This document shows, piece by piece, positions 26,292-37,968 of a DNA stretch of 64,000 bases. The notes beneath the pieces are model-generated. The model made no database searches. It was not told where the DNA came from and saw only the letters and a program-made list of their open reading frames with translations. The position numbers and the translations under genes are program-made. Source of the DNA: Pseudomonas sp. PH1b (GTDB lineage Bacteria > Pseudomonadota > Gammaproteobacteria > Pseudomonadales > Pseudomonadaceae); contig NZ_AYMU01000002.1 in NCBI RefSeq assembly GCF_000633395.1, forward strand, positions 248,001 through 312,000. Direction: 5' to 3'. Within the stretch, counting starts at the first letter, position 1. Each line of letters opens with the position of its first letter.

Positions 26292-28025
26292 TCAGGGCTG
26301 TGCCGCTGGCAGGATCAGGATCAGCAGGTTGTCCTGCACATAACGTTTGCCTCCAGGTGGCAGCAGCGCGACTTCCTGGTTTTCCAGGACATCCTTGACC
26401 CGCATGACCACCCCGACCGAGCCCTGTTTGCGTGCATCGCTCAGCCATTGGCCAACTTGCGCCATGTCAACCTTGCGCTGGGCCGAGTCAGGATAGGCCA
26501 GGCCATATTTCAATTCGCCCTCGGTGTTGTACAGCGTCACGTCTGTGCGCTTCAGGCGCCAGGCCAGGGCCGAGGCAGCCCCCAGGTCATTGCTCAACAG
26601 CGACTGGGTCTGCTGGAGTTCTTCAAGGTGTTCCTTGATGAACTGGTCCGGCATCTTGTTGTGCACGATCACCCCCGGCATGCCCGCCGGCAGCAGGGCC
26701 ACCAGCAGCCAGATACCCAGGGCCGGCGCCGCCCAGTAGCCAAGAGGGCGGGAGGCAGACAGCAGGTTGGCGATGATCCAGCCCATGAGCATGATGAACA
26801 CCAGTGACAGGCTGAACATCTCATCATGGCCGTAGACCGGGCGGGTGATCTGGATAACCACCAGGGCGATCAGCGCACTGACGCCGATCAGCAGGTTGAG
26901 CAGGCTATTGACGCGGATCGCCCGGGTCTTCTGAGCGTTGATCCGATCGATCAGGGTGCTGCCCATGAGCACCGCCAGTGGCAGCAGGCACGGCATGATG
27001 TAGGTCGGCAGCTTGCCGCGACTGAGGCTGAAAAACACCAGGGGCAACAGGAACCACAGCAGCAGGAAACCGGTGTTGGCCTGGCGTTTGTCCTTCCAGC
27101 CCTGGATCAAGGTGCCCGGCAGCAGCGCCGCCCAAGGCAGGCTGGAGGCGACCAGCAGTGGCAGGTAGAACCACCAGGGGCGGGTGTGCTGGGCGTTCTC
27201 GGCGGCGAAGCGCCGAATGTGTTCATGCCAGAAGAAAAAACGCCAGAAGTCGGGCTCATGGGCATGAATGCTCAGCACCCAGGGCAGGCTGATAACGATC
27301 GCCACCAGCAGCGCCACCAGGCCAAAGCGCAGCAACTCGGTGAAGCGCCGCTGCCAGAGCATGTAGGGCAGGGCGATCAGCACCGGCAGCAACCAGGCCA
27401 GAAAACCCTTGGTCATGAAGCCCATCGCGCAGGCCGCACCCAGTGAAGCCCAGGCCAGCAGCCGGGCACGCAACGTCTGGCTGTCCAGGGCAAACCAGAG
27501 TGCTACCAGGCTCAGGTTGACCCACAAGGTGAACTGGGGGTCGAGGTTGGAGTATCCGGCTTGGCCGGCAATCAGGCCAAAACTCATGTAGAGCAAGGCT
27601 GCGGCAAAGCTCTTGCGTGGGTCGTTCCACATCCGGCGAGTAATCAGGTAGGCGAGCAGCACGCTCAGGCCGGTGCTCACGGCGGAGGCGATGCGCACGC
27701 CAAACAGGTTGTCGCCGAACACGGCCTGGCCGATAGCGATCATCCAGTAGCCGGCAATGGGTTTTTCGAAGTAGCGGATGCCCATGAAGTGCGGGGCAAC
27801 CCAGTCTCCCTTGAGCAGCATCTCCTGGCCGATCTGCGCGTAGCGGGTTTCATCCGGAATCCACAGGCCGTGGCTGGTCAATGGCAGCAGGTAGAACAGC
27901 CCGAAGGCCAGCAGCAGAAAGGGTAGTGCCCAACGCTGTATCAGCTCGGCTGTACTCCCACCCACGGTGTAGCCAGAAGGCGTGGCGCTTGTTCCATAAG
28001 CTTGGGGCGGTAAAGTGCGGTGCAT
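26292..28025 (-). CDS. ArnT-like lipid A glycosyltransferase
   Basis: I choose ATG 28025 ([11 protein letters not shown]), since GAGGATAGAA lies directly before it; 577 residues. The GT-C fold with about twelve helices shows the ArnT first-loop motif [18 protein letters not shown] and [14 protein letters not shown]. ArnT transfers 4-amino-4-deoxy-L-arabinose (L-Ara4N) from undecaprenyl phosphate to lipid A and gives polymyxin resistance. No arnBCADEF genes are nearby, so this is an orphan copy or a paralogue with another sugar. It lies between an Ais-like phosphatase gene and a second GT-C gene. Confidence 0.82.
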   Translation of the reverse strand: MHRTLPPQAYGTSATPSGYTVGGSTAELIQRWALPFLLLAFGLFYLLPLTSHGLWIPDETRYAQIGQEMLLKGDWVAPHFMGIRYFEKPIAGYWMIAIGQAVFGDNLFGVRIASAVSTGLSVLLAYLITRRMWNDPRKSFAAALLYMSFGLIAGQAGYSNLDPQFTLWVNLSLVALWFALDSQTLRARLLAWASLGAACAMGFMTKGFLAWLLPVLIALPYMLWQRRFTELLRFGLVALLVAIVISLPWVLSIHAHEPDFWRFFFWHEHIRRFAAENAQHTRPWWFYLPLLVASSLPWAALLPGTLIQGWKDKRQANTGFLLLWFLLPLVFFSLSRGKLPTYIMPCLLPLAVLMGSTLIDRINAQKTRAIRVNSLLNLLIGVSALIALVVIQITRPVYGHDEMFSLSLVFIMLMGWIIANLLSASRPLGYWAAPALGIWLLVALLPAGMPGVIVHNKMPDQFIKEHLEELQQTQSLLSNDLGAASALAWRLKRTDVTLYNTEGELKYGLAYPDSAQRKVDMAQVGQWLSDARKQGSVGVVMRVKDVLENQEVALLPPGGKRYVQDNLLILILPAAQP

Positions 28026-28129
28026 TTCTATCCTCGAGGTCATGTGCCGATAGCGGTGGGTCGTTACTTTGATCAAGTGCTGCTGATGAACGGTCAGTGT
28101 TGTCGAATATGCGGGTTTCTCAAGTCGCG

Positions 28130-28292
28130 GCATGTTTTTGGATGAGATGCCGGACTGCTTGCAGGCTTTATTGGCAAAAACAGGGATAGGTCTTGCAACT
28201 AGCGCATAACTTGTCTAGCCAGCTAGTTGGCCAATTAGTTTGTCTGTTCGAACAATAAAGTCTGTTGGTTTGTTGTTAAAAATAGTTACAAC
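28130..28292. other. AT-rich intergenic region upstream of the ArnT-like gene
   Basis: This stretch is much richer in A+T than its surroundings, especially 28200-28290. It contains small palindromes: CTAGCCAGCTAG, TTGGCCAA and GTTCGAAC. It is the likely promoter and control region of the ArnT-like gene. No PhoP repeat of the oprH type is present and I cannot assign a regulator. Confidence 0.45.
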
Positions 28293-28922
28293 TCAAGGGC
28301 GCAGCTGTTCAAGTGTCCGTGGCCAGTTTCTGGCATTGACGATTCCCAGTATTTGCAAGGAACCGTCCCCGTTCAGGGTGACAAACAATGAGCTGGTGTA
28401 TTCACTGGCCAGAGCATGTTCATAACCCAACTGACGTTCCAGATCGCTGATGCAGTCGCTGTGGGTAACCAGGACCAGATTGCGCTTCAGGGATTTGTGC
28501 GCCTTGATCACCTGTTCGAAATCATCCCCGCAGTTGGCCAGCCAGTCCTGGGTCTGTACCGGTTGCTGGAACATGTATTCCGAGGTTTGCCGGGTGCGGG
28601 TGGCCGGGCTGCTGAAAACATCGGTCGCGGCCATACCCAGGCTGCGAAAGGCCTGGCCCACTTCGCTGGCGGTGCTGCTTCCGTCCAGAGTGATGCCATC
28701 CTCGGGCCCCAGGCAGGGTTTCTCGGAGCGGTCGCAACGCTCGGCATGACGTACCAGGGCAATCACCTCGCCGCCTTGCCAGTGGCGGTAGGCACCCGAC
28801 TGCTGCATCTGGTTGCCGACCCCCAGGTCCAGCGGCGTGCCAGGCCACAGGACGAAGCCGCTGACCAGGATCGTCAGGACTGTCGCGCTCACTCCGAGCA
28901 GGACCTTTCGCGATCGGGGCAT
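28293..28922 (-). CDS. Ais/PmrG-like histidine phosphatase
   Basis: About 209 residues from ATG 28922 (MPRSRKVLLGV), close to the 200 of E. coli Ais; a GTG further upstream is possible. An N-terminal anchor or signal helix (VLLGVSATVLTILVSGFVLW) places it in the periplasm. The catalytic motif ALVRHAERCDRS, the later SSPATRTRQTSEYM and the second histidine in VLVTHSDCISD mark the histidine phosphatase superfamily. In enterobacteria Ais (PmrG) removes heptose-phosphate in the LPS core and sits next to the arn operon. The link to an ArnT-like gene here supports a role in LPS. Confidence 0.75.
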   Translation of the reverse strand: MPRSRKVLLGVSATVLTILVSGFVLWPGTPLDLGVGNQMQQSGAYRHWQGGEVIALVRHAERCDRSEKPCLGPEDGITLDGSSTASEVGQAFRSLGMAATDVFSSPATRTRQTSEYMFQQPVQTQDWLANCGDDFEQVIKAHKSLKRNLVLVTHSDCISDLERQLGYEHALASEYTSSLFVTLNGDGSLQILGIVNARNWPRTLEQLRP

Positions 28923-29141
28923 TCGGGGTTTCTCGCCGCCAGTGCCTGTTTCAGCAGTATTGACCACGTCGCTTACCTGAATAAGTTTTTGATAGGGACT
29001 GCCTAAAGGGGTGGAACTGATGTTTCTCGACAGACCGGCATGTGCACACCGGGGCCAGCGCTGCAACTGGGGCCAATGTAGGTCGGGCCAGGTGGGCGGA
29101 GGGTGAAAGCAATGTGAAAAAAACGAATGGGTGACGACCAT

Positions 29142-29427
29142 TCTTTTAAAGTCAGACAGCCTGTGTTCAGGTTATTGGCCTGATCAGTGCTTTGTTATCC
29201 GCTTGTAAATGTTTAATGGCTTTAGCGTGCCGGCCGCAGCAACTTTTTGCCGCGCGTCTTAACCCGATAGAGCGTGCGGGGTGAACTCTAGCCGATAAGA
29301 AACAGCGAATGAAAAAACCTCGCGTTTAGTTCAGCTTATTGTCAGCTTGGATGCGCTGACGACTTGAGGAGGGGGAGGCCGCCCTGCCGGTTATGGGGGC
29401 AGGGCGCAAGGTTTGGAGAGGCAGGGT
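29142..29427. other. Non-coding gap between ais-like and tag-like genes
   Basis: With the stretch from 28923 this makes about 500 bases without a gene. It is AT-richer than average. Overlapping open frames lack ribosome sites and family character. A GTTCAG-N5-TGTCAG pair at 29329 resembles a PhoP box but points away from both genes. I see no clear RNA gene. Confidence 0.5.
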
Positions 29428-30099
29428 TCAGTGGTTGACCGTATAGGCCAGCATTGCCGAGAGCTGGCACAGCGGCCGGCCGCTTTCCTGCTGCCAGTGG
29501 TTGAACACTTCCTGTACCAGGGCCTGGTCGCGCTTGCTGCTGGGAACCTTGTCGATGATGCCCTGGGCATTGAGGGCCGCCACCACGTCCCAGGTAGGAA
29601 TGAAGGTGTCCTTGCCCACCATGCGTAGAAAGCGCGGGGCTGAAAGACCGCCCATCTGGTTGCCGTGCTTGGCCAGGTACTGCCAGAGCCCGGTGATGTC
29701 CTGGACCGGCCAGTCGGCAATGAACGCGCCGAAGCTGGCGTGCTGCTTTTCCACATCGAGGATCATCTGGGCGTTGCGCGGCACGCTCTTGAGCTTGCCC
29801 AGGTGGCGGATGATTCGCGTGTCCTGCATCAGCCGCTCGAGATGCTCGGCCCCCATCAGCACCACTTTTTCCGGATCGAAGCCGAAGAACACCTGTTCGA
29901 ACGCTGGCCACTTGGCATCTACCAGGCTGTGTTTCAGGCCCGCGCGAAAGACGCGCAGGGCCAGGGTCGACAGGTAGCGGTCAGCGCTCAGGGAGCGCAG
30001 GTAGTCGTTGCTGGCCGGGGTCGGCAGTTGGGCTTCCAGGGCCGCGGCGGAACCAAAGCGGTTGAGACAGTATTCGTTCAGCCATTTGTAATCGTGCAT
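29428..30099 (-). CDS. DNA-3-methyladenine glycosylase I family protein
   Basis: 223 residues from ATG 30099 (MHDYKWLNEYC). The central region (FDPEKVVLMGAEHLERLMQDTRIIRHLGKLKSVPRNAQ) follows E. coli Tag closely. The N-terminus differs and I do not find the Cys/His zinc ligands of Tag, so this is a divergent branch. Tag excises 3-methyladenine from alkylated DNA, but activity of this branch is less certain. It seems to be a single gene. Confidence 0.78.
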   Translation of the reverse strand: MHDYKWLNEYCLNRFGSAAALEAQLPTPASNDYLRSLSADRYLSTLALRVFRAGLKHSLVDAKWPAFEQVFFGFDPEKVVLMGAEHLERLMQDTRIIRHLGKLKSVPRNAQMILDVEKQHASFGAFIADWPVQDITGLWQYLAKHGNQMGGLSAPRFLRMVGKDTFIPTWDVVAALNAQGIIDKVPSSKRDQALVQEVFNHWQQESGRPLCQLSAMLAYTVNH

Positions 30100-30223
30100 G
30101 CCTGCTCCGGGAGGGGTCGGGAGTGTCGGTCGATGAGTCTGTTGACCAAGGTTGGGGCGCGAAGCGCGGATGCAAGTTCCCCGGGGTGCTCACGCGCACT
30201 CCGGGAATCCTGGGGCACCGGAG

Positions 30224-32197
<1,974 letters not shown>

Positions 32198-32290
32198 GAC
32201 GAATGGGGCGGCTGGTGCGGGTTGCACCCGCGCCTGGCGGTGAGGCAGATGGGCGACCCAGGCGGGCCGCCCTTGGCGCCTGCAGGGCTA

Positions 32291-32695
32291 TCAGCCTTCT
32301 TCCAGCCACCAGCGTAGCGGCTTGCCTTCGGCGGGCCAGAAACGCACTTGCTCGATCGGCGAGACATCCCAGCGCTGGACAGTCTCCAGGGCCTGGAGAA
32401 AACGCCGCTCCTGTTCCATCAGCGCCGGCGCGCAGAGCTTGCGAGTGCTGCCGACCTTGCCGAAGCTGAGTTTGTCGCCTTCCAGGGTGTAGGGCGCGAA
32501 CCAGTGGTTGCAGCCACCATTGCCATAGGCCCGGCCATCCTCGCCAAGGGTGATGGTCAGGTGGCTGTAATCGATCAGCGGACGCTCACCGATCCATTCC
32601 AGGACGTAGCTGCGGTCCTGTTGCAGCTTCAGCGGTTCGGCGGCGCAGCCCATCAGGCCGGCCCCCAACGCCGCGAGCAGCACCAGGGATTTCAT
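32291..32695 (-). CDS. META/HslJ-domain lipoprotein
   Basis: 134 residues from ATG 32695; the ATGA start overlaps the upstream gene. The signal peptide ends in LMGCAAE, a lipobox. The META domain pattern is visible in AYGNGGCNHWFAPYTLEGDKLSFGKVGSTRKLC. HslJ-like proteins are linked to heat and novobiocin tolerance in E. coli, but the function is unsettled. Translationally coupled to the zinc-ribbon protein before it. Confidence 0.8.
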   Translation of the reverse strand: MKSLVLLAALGAGLMGCAAEPLKLQQDRSYVLEWIGERPLIDYSHLTITLGEDGRAYGNGGCNHWFAPYTLEGDKLSFGKVGSTRKLCAPALMEQERRFLQALETVQRWDVSPIEQVRFWPAEGKPLRWWLEEG

Positions 32696-33129
32696 TGGCT
32701 GGCCTGCTGGCATTTCGGGCAGAGGTGGCGCTCACCTTCGCTGGTCCAGCCCAGTTCGGCTATTCGCGCACTGGCAGCCGGCTTCTGGGCCTTGTTGCCG
32801 AGCTTGGCGTCCACTGCGAACTCGAAGGCGAGTTCGGTCGCGCAGCTGTCGCAGTTGACTTGCCACTGATGAATCGCCAGTTCGCCGAATACCGGGCCGC
32901 GGGCCACCGCGACCCATTGGCCGAGTGGATTGATCAGGTGGCGAACGGTGTCCACGGTCAGGCGCATGGAAAGGTCCTTGCTGCCCTTGAGGGTCACCAG
33001 CAGTACGTCGTCGGCGCGGATCGAGCCACCATTGCCGGTGACCTGATAGCGTCCCGGTACCAGGGCGCGGCATTCGATCAGGGTGTGTTGCGGGCTCATC
33101 AGGGTGTAGCGGAAATCGTGTTCGACCAT
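32692..33129 (-). CDS. Hypothetical protein with two CxxC pairs
   Basis: 145 residues from ATG 33129 (MVEHDFRYTLMSPQ). I do not recognise a named family. Two Cys pairs, CDSC (about 99-102) and CPKC (about 138-141), suggest a zinc ribbon, with a beta-rich N-terminal half (GRYQVTGNGGSIRADDVLLVTLKGS). There is no signal peptide, so it is likely cytoplasmic. It is the first gene of a two-gene operon with the META lipoprotein (ATGA overlap). Confidence 0.75.
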   Translation of the reverse strand: MVEHDFRYTLMSPQHTLIECRALVPGRYQVTGNGGSIRADDVLLVTLKGSKDLSMRLTVDTVRHLINPLGQWVAVARGPVFGELAIHQWQVNCDSCATELAFEFAVDAKLGNKAQKPAASARIAELGWTSEGERHLCPKCQQASQ

Positions 33130-33219
33130 GGGTCCTCCAAATATGCCGCGTATGCTAGCACGGGCCCTGGCCCCGCAGGTTGCAGGCGGGTGACCTTCGA
33201 TCAGCCCGCGGCGCGGGGT

Positions 33220-34209
33220 TCAGCCCTGGACCTGATTCTGCGGCTGGCCCGCAGCCCAGCAGGCAATGTTGTGCAAGGTGGTGTCGGCGATGGCTGCCAG
33301 GGCTTCATGGGTCAGGAAGGCCTGGTGTGCGGTGACTATCACGTTGGGAAAGGTCAGCAGCCGGGCCAGTACATCATCCTGCAGTGGCAGGTCGGAGCGG
33401 TCTTCGAAGAACAGCTGGGCTTCCTCTTCGTAGACGTCCAGGCCCAGGTAACCCAACTGGCCGCTCTTCAGGGCTTCGATCAGCGCCGGTGTATCCACCA
33501 GGCCGCCGCGTCCGGTGTTGATCAGCATCGCCCCGGGCTGCATGTGCGCCAGGCTGTCCTGGTTGATCAGGTAGCGGCTGTCTTCGGTCAGTGGGCAGTG
33601 CAGGCTGATGATCTGTGCCTGGGCCAGCAGTTGCGGCAGGCTCAGGTAGCGGGCGCCCAAGGCCTCGACGGCGGGATTGGGGTAGGGGTCGTAGGCCAGC
33701 AGTTGGCAGCCGAAGCCGGCCATGATCCGGGCGAAGGTGGCACCAATCTGCCCGGTGCCAACGATCCCCACAGTCTTGCCCACCAGGTCGAACCCGGTCA
33801 GTCCGTGCAGGGTGAAGTCCCCTTCACGGGTGCGGTTGTAGGCCCGGTGCAGGCGCCGGTTCAACGCCAGGATCAGGGCCACGGCGTGTTCGGCCACTGC
33901 ATGCGGAGAGTAGGCCGGCACTCGCACCACATCCAGGCCCAGGCGCTTGGCGGCTGGCAGGTCGACATGGTTGTAGCCGGCCGAGCGCAGGGCGATCAGG
34001 CGAGTGCCGCCGGCAGCCAGCTGTTCCAGCACCGGGGCACTGAGGTCGTCATTGATGAAGGGGCAGACCACTTCATGGTGTTCGGCCAGAGCGGCAGTGT
34101 CCAGGCTCAGCCGGGCGGCCTGGAATTGCAGTTCGATGCCCGCGGGCAGCGAGGTGCCGAGAAAACTCTCGCGGTCATAGTTCTGGCTGCTGAAAAGAAT
34201 CGTGCGCAT
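33220..34209 (-). CDS. ldhA: D-lactate dehydrogenase (fermentative, NAD-dependent)
   Basis: Start ATG 34209 (MRTILFSSQNYDRES), 329 residues. The D-2-hydroxyacid dehydrogenase pattern is clear: VGIVGTGQIGATFARI for NAD, catalytic Arg in NTGRGGLVD, Glu in DVYEEEAQLFFED and His in TAHQAFLTHEAL. It reduces pyruvate to D-lactate. It lies directly downstream of gacS, 63 bases away on the same strand, as PA0927/PA0928 in P. aeruginosa. Confidence 0.92.
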   Translation of the reverse strand: MRTILFSSQNYDRESFLGTSLPAGIELQFQAARLSLDTAALAEHHEVVCPFINDDLSAPVLEQLAAGGTRLIALRSAGYNHVDLPAAKRLGLDVVRVPAYSPHAVAEHAVALILALNRRLHRAYNRTREGDFTLHGLTGFDLVGKTVGIVGTGQIGATFARIMAGFGCQLLAYDPYPNPAVEALGARYLSLPQLLAQAQIISLHCPLTEDSRYLINQDSLAHMQPGAMLINTGRGGLVDTPALIEALKSGQLGYLGLDVYEEEAQLFFEDRSDLPLQDDVLARLLTFPNVIVTAHQAFLTHEALAAIADTTLHNIACWAAGQPQNQVQG

Positions 34210-34272
34210 GGCTGCATCCTTGTTCGGGGCGCCCAGCATGATGGCTGGACGCCGGGCACGTGTTGCCCTGGG

Positions 34273-37026
34273 TCAGGCGTTGATCCGCGCCTCGCTGGCC
34301 AGGCGGCCAATGGCATGGTCGAGTTCATCCAGGGCGGCAAAGGCCTTGGCATCTTCCTGCTTGAGCAGGGTTTCGCTGCGCTGGCAGGCCGCCCGCAACT
34401 GTGGCACCCCGCAATAGCGGGTGGCGCCGTGGAGACGATGGACCCGCTCGATCAGCGCACTGTGATCGTTGGCCGCGCGGGCGGCGTTGATGGCTTCGCG
34501 ATCGGCTTCCAGGGACGCCAGCAGCATGGCCAGCATGTCTGCCGCCAGATCGGCCTTGCCAGCGGCCAGGCGCAAGCCTTCTTCCTGATCCAGAACCTGC
34601 AGTTCCAGACCCAGCTCCGGGCGCTCGCTGGCCCGCTCCGGTCCTTGGTTGCGCAATGCCAGCCCGGTCCATTTCAGCACCACCTGGGCCAGTTGCCGTT
34701 CACTGATGGGCTTGGTCAGGTAGTCGTCCATGCCACTTTGCAACAGGGCGCGCTTTTCGTTGGCCATGGCGTGGGCGGTCAGGGCGACTATGGGCAGCGG
34801 CGTGCCGTGGCGTTCGCTTTCCCACTGGCGGATTGCCTCGGTACTTTGTCGGCCGTCCATGCCGGGCATCTGCACGTCCATCATCACCAGGTCGAAGGGC
34901 TCGTTCTGGATCGCATTCAGCGCCGCGTAACCGTTATCCACCGCCAGCACCTTGGCACCCATGTCCTCGAGCAGGGTCTGGATCAGCAGCAGGTTGGCCG
35001 GGTTGTCATCGACACACAGGACTCGCGGTGCACGGCTGGAAAGGCTTTCCTCCGGTTCGCTGCGGGCCCGGCGCGGGGTGACCAGGTCGGACAGGGCACG
35101 GCGCAGTTTGCGGGTGCAGGCCGGCTTGGCCTGCAACTGGCTGTGGGGGTTGGGCACTGACAGATGGAACAGCGTCTGCTCGGTGGTGGGGCACAACACC
35201 AGGACCTTGCAACCCAGGTGCTCCAAGTCCCAGATATGCTGGCTCAGGCGTTCGGGAGACATGTCGTTGGTGGTGATGCCGAGCACCGCCAGGTCGATCG
35301 CCTGATCGCTCTGGTGGACGCCGGTGATGCCATTGGTCAGGGCTTCCAGGGTGTTGAATGGAGTCACTTCCAGGCCACAGTCTTCCAACTGGTGTTGCAG
35401 GGCCTGACGCGCCAGTTCGTGATTCTCCAGCACCGCGACCCGTCGCCCCAGCAACGGCGGGCCGGGCAGGTCCTCGGCATCGTCGCGGGTTTTCGGCAGG
35501 CTCAGGCTGATCCAGAACTCCGATCCTTCGCCGGGGGTACTGTCGACGCCGATTTCACCGCCCATCTGCTCGATCAGGCGCTTGGAAATCACCAGCCCCA
35601 GACCCGTGCCACCAGGCTGGCGGGACAGCGAGTTGTCGGCCTGGCTGAAGGCCTGGAACAGGGCGCGCACGTCCTGGTTCGACAGGCCGATGCCGGTGTC
35701 CTGAATGCTGATGCGCAGCTGCACGCTGTCTTCGTGTTCTTCTTCCAGCATGGCCCGGGCGACGATGGTGCCTTCGCGGGTGAACTTGATGGCATTGCTC
35801 ACCAGGTTGGTGAGGATCTGCTTGAGCCGCAGCGGATCGCCTACCAGGGACAGGGGCGTATCGCGATAGACCAGGCTCACCAGTTCCAGCTGCTTGGCGT
35901 GGGCCGCCGGGGCGAGGATGGTCAGGGTGTCCTGCAGCAAGTCCCGCAGGTTGAAGGGAATGCTGTCGAGCACCAGCTTGCCGGCTTCGATTTTCGAGAA
36001 GTCGAGGATCTCGTTGATGATTCCCAGCAGGCTGTCGGCGGATTTCTCGATGGTGCCCAGGTAATCCAGCTGGCGCGGCGTCAGCTCGCTTTTTTGCAGC
36101 AGATGGGTAAAGCCGAGGATGCCGTTGAGCGGCGTGCGGATTTCATGGCTCATGTTGGCCAGGAACTCCGACTTGATCCGGCTGGCTTCCAGGGCCTCCT
36201 TGCGGGCCAGGTCCAGCTCGATGTTCTGGATCTCGATGGTTTCCAGATTCTGGCGCACGTCCTCGGTGGCCTGGTCGATGCTGTGCTGCAGTTCTTCCTG
36301 GGCATTCTGCAAGGTACTGGCCATGCGGTTGATGCCCGAGGCCAGCTCGTCCAGCTCCTGGCTGCCCAGAGGCGGCAGGCGGGTTTCCAGGTTGCCGTCC
36401 TTGAGTTGTCCCACGGCCTGCTTGATCTGCCCCAGGGGATTGTTGATGGTGCGCCCCATGCGTACGGCCAGCAGAGCGGTGACGGCCAGGCCCGCGGCGA
36501 TCAGCAGCAGGCTGGCGAACAGGCTGCGGTAGCCGCGCAGCAACATGCCGCTGTGGGACAGCTCCAGTTCCACCCAGCCCAACAGACGGTCGGACTCATC
36601 GGGGATCAGGTCGCCGGCGAGGTTGCGATGCCGGCCGAAGACCGGCAACTGATAGCGGGTCGCGTCATTGCCGGTACGCTGCATCATGTGGGTGCTGTTG
36701 CCCGAGGGTGCCGGGTTGAGCATGCTCGGCCCGGCGTGGGCCAGGAGAGTGCGGTCGGGGGCGAGCAGGGACACCGCGCGCACGTCCTGTTGTTCCAGGG
36801 CCTGGGTGGCGATGCGCTCGAGCATCGGCGCGTTGTGATTGCCCATGGCCGGAGCCACCAGGGAGGCCAGTTGCTCGGCGATCATTTCGCCGCGCTGCAG
36901 GAGCTGGGTCTGCAGGTCCGAGAGCTGCATCCAGGTGAAGTAGCCACCCAGCACCAGGGCCATCAGGCTGGTGGGCAACAAGGTCAGCAACAGTACGCGG
37001 CCTTTGATTCCCAGTTTCTTGAGCAC
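34273..37026 (-). CDS. gacS: GacS hybrid sensor kinase
   Basis: GTG start at 37026 ([17 protein letters not shown]) with CAGGAGAGTTGC upstream, giving 917 residues, the full length known for GacS. Order: membrane helix (10-32), periplasmic sensor, second helix (167-188), HAMP, dimerisation domain with phosphohistidine 294 ([10 protein letters not shown]), ATPase ([22 protein letters not shown]), receiver ([12 protein letters not shown], phosphoacceptor in [13 protein letters not shown] near 717) and C-terminal HPt ([11 protein letters not shown], His about 866). GacS/GacA switches on small RNAs that titrate RsmA and so secondary metabolism and biocontrol traits. The frame is intact, although gacS is often lost in culture. 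Confidence 0.97.
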   Translation of the reverse strand: MLKKLGIKGRVLLLTLLPTSLMALVLGGYFTWMQLSDLQTQLLQRGEMIAEQLASLVAPAMGNHNAPMLERIATQALEQQDVRAVSLLAPDRTLLAHAGPSMLNPAPSGNSTHMMQRTGNDATRYQLPVFGRHRNLAGDLIPDESDRLLGWVELELSHSGMLLRGYRSLFASLLLIAAGLAVTALLAVRMGRTINNPLGQIKQAVGQLKDGNLETRLPPLGSQELDELASGINRMASTLQNAQEELQHSIDQATEDVRQNLETIEIQNIELDLARKEALEASRIKSEFLANMSHEIRTPLNGILGFTHLLQKSELTPRQLDYLGTIEKSADSLLGIINEILDFSKIEAGKLVLDSIPFNLRDLLQDTLTILAPAAHAKQLELVSLVYRDTPLSLVGDPLRLKQILTNLVSNAIKFTREGTIVARAMLEEEHEDSVQLRISIQDTGIGLSNQDVRALFQAFSQADNSLSRQPGGTGLGLVISKRLIEQMGGEIGVDSTPGEGSEFWISLSLPKTRDDAEDLPGPPLLGRRVAVLENHELARQALQHQLEDCGLEVTPFNTLEALTNGITGVHQSDQAIDLAVLGITTNDMSPERLSQHIWDLEHLGCKVLVLCPTTEQTLFHLSVPNPHSQLQAKPACTRKLRRALSDLVTPRRARSEPEESLSSRAPRVLCVDDNPANLLLIQTLLEDMGAKVLAVDNGYAALNAIQNEPFDLVMMDVQMPGMDGRQSTEAIRQWESERHGTPLPIVALTAHAMANEKRALLQSGMDDYLTKPISERQLAQVVLKWTGLALRNQGPERASERPELGLELQVLDQEEGLRLAAGKADLAADMLAMLLASLEADREAINAARAANDHSALIERVHRLHGATRYCGVPQLRAACQRSETLLKQEDAKAFAALDELDHAIGRLASEARINA

Positions 37027-37245
37027 GCAACTCTCCTGCTTCCACGCTGTTTTGAAAGGTCGACGGGCACGTCCGTGATGCGCCACCTGCGCAGTGTAAC
37101 GATTTGCCCGGGGCTGATCTCGGCAAATTGTGGCGGGGCAAGCGACGGCCGGGCAGTTGAGCAGGAGGCTGCGACCAAGGCATTGGTTGCCGTGATCCGG
37201 GCAATCTTGAATAATCGCCCAACTGAGAATGACTTGCAGAAGCTA

Positions 37246-37968
37246 ATGACTCCCGTAGCTGTTGAGCCGCCCCGCATCCTGACCATTGAAGACGACCCGG
37301 TGCTCGGTGCCTATGTGCACGAGCAACTGGGGCGTTGCGGCTTTGCCGTGACCTGGTGCCAGAACGGCCAAGAAGGCCTGGGGATCGCCCGCCGTGAAAG
37401 CTTCGATGTGGTGCTGATGGACATCCTGCTGCCGGGGATGGACGGCCTGGCGCTGTTGACCCACTTTCGCCAGAGCCACTCCACGCCGGTGCTGCTGATG
37501 TCGGCCCTGGGGGCAGAGGCCGATCGCATCAGCGGCTTTCGCCTGGGCGCCGATGATTACCTGCCCAAGCCGTTCAGCATGGCCGAGTTGCGGGTACGCA
37601 TCGAAGCCATTCTGCGCCGGGTGGCGCTGGATCGGCGACCGATGCCGCCGGTGCCCAGCAGCTCTGTGCAGAGCCTGCGTTTTGACGATGAACTGTGCGA
37701 TGTGTTCTTTGCCGAGCAATGGGCCGGCCTGACCCGCAGCGAGTACCGTCTGCTCGAGACCTTGCACCGCAATGGCGATGAGGTGCTGAGCAAGGCCTTC
37801 CTTTATCAGCATGTGTTGCAGCGAGGCTATGCGGCCCACGATCGCAGCCTGGACATGCACGTCAGCCAGATTCGCCGCAAGCTCAAGGCACTTGGCTACA
37901 GCGAGCGGGAGCTGCGCACGGTGTGGGGCAAGGGTTACGTGCTGGGCGCCTTTGATGAGCTGGCCTGA
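37246..37968 (+). CDS. pirR: PirR-like OmpR-family response regulator
   Basis: ATG 37246 (MTPVAVEPPRIL), 240 residues; the longer open frame upstream is antisense to gacS. The receiver has TIEDDPVLGAYVHEQL, phosphoacceptor in VVLMDILLPGMDG and KPFSMAEL. The winged helix contains LTRSEYRLLETLHRNGDEVL and SLDMHVSQIRRKLKAL. By position (gacS / regulator / kinase / cysM) it is the counterpart of PA0929, PirR, which controls enterobactin-type siderophore uptake. The pirA receptor gene itself is missing, so the target may differ. Divergent from gacS. Confidence 0.8.
   Translation: MTPVAVEPPRILTIEDDPVLGAYVHEQLGRCGFAVTWCQNGQEGLGIARRESFDVVLMDILLPGMDGLALLTHFRQSHSTPVLLMSALGAEADRISGFRLGADDYLPKPFSMAELRVRIEAILRRVALDRRPMPPVPSSSVQSLRFDDELCDVFFAEQWAGLTRSEYRLLETLHRNGDEVLSKAFLYQHVLQRGYAAHDRSLDMHVSQIRRKLKALGYSERELRTVWGKGYVLGAFDELA

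Noticed and set aside
29329..29345. GTTCAG-N5-TGTCAG, resembling a PhoP box
   Set aside because: The second half matches only partly, and the site is oriented toward the 3' end of the tag-like gene with no gene downstream on that strand.
37205..37240. Fur-box-like AT-rich stretch before the PirR-like gene
   Set aside because: GAATAAT and GAGAATGA resemble Fur hexamers, but spacing and overall match to the 19-base consensus are poor.
35164..37245. Long N-terminal extension in frame with the PirR-like regulator, antisense to gacS
   Set aside because: The sequence has no domain and the regulator has a normal start at 37246.
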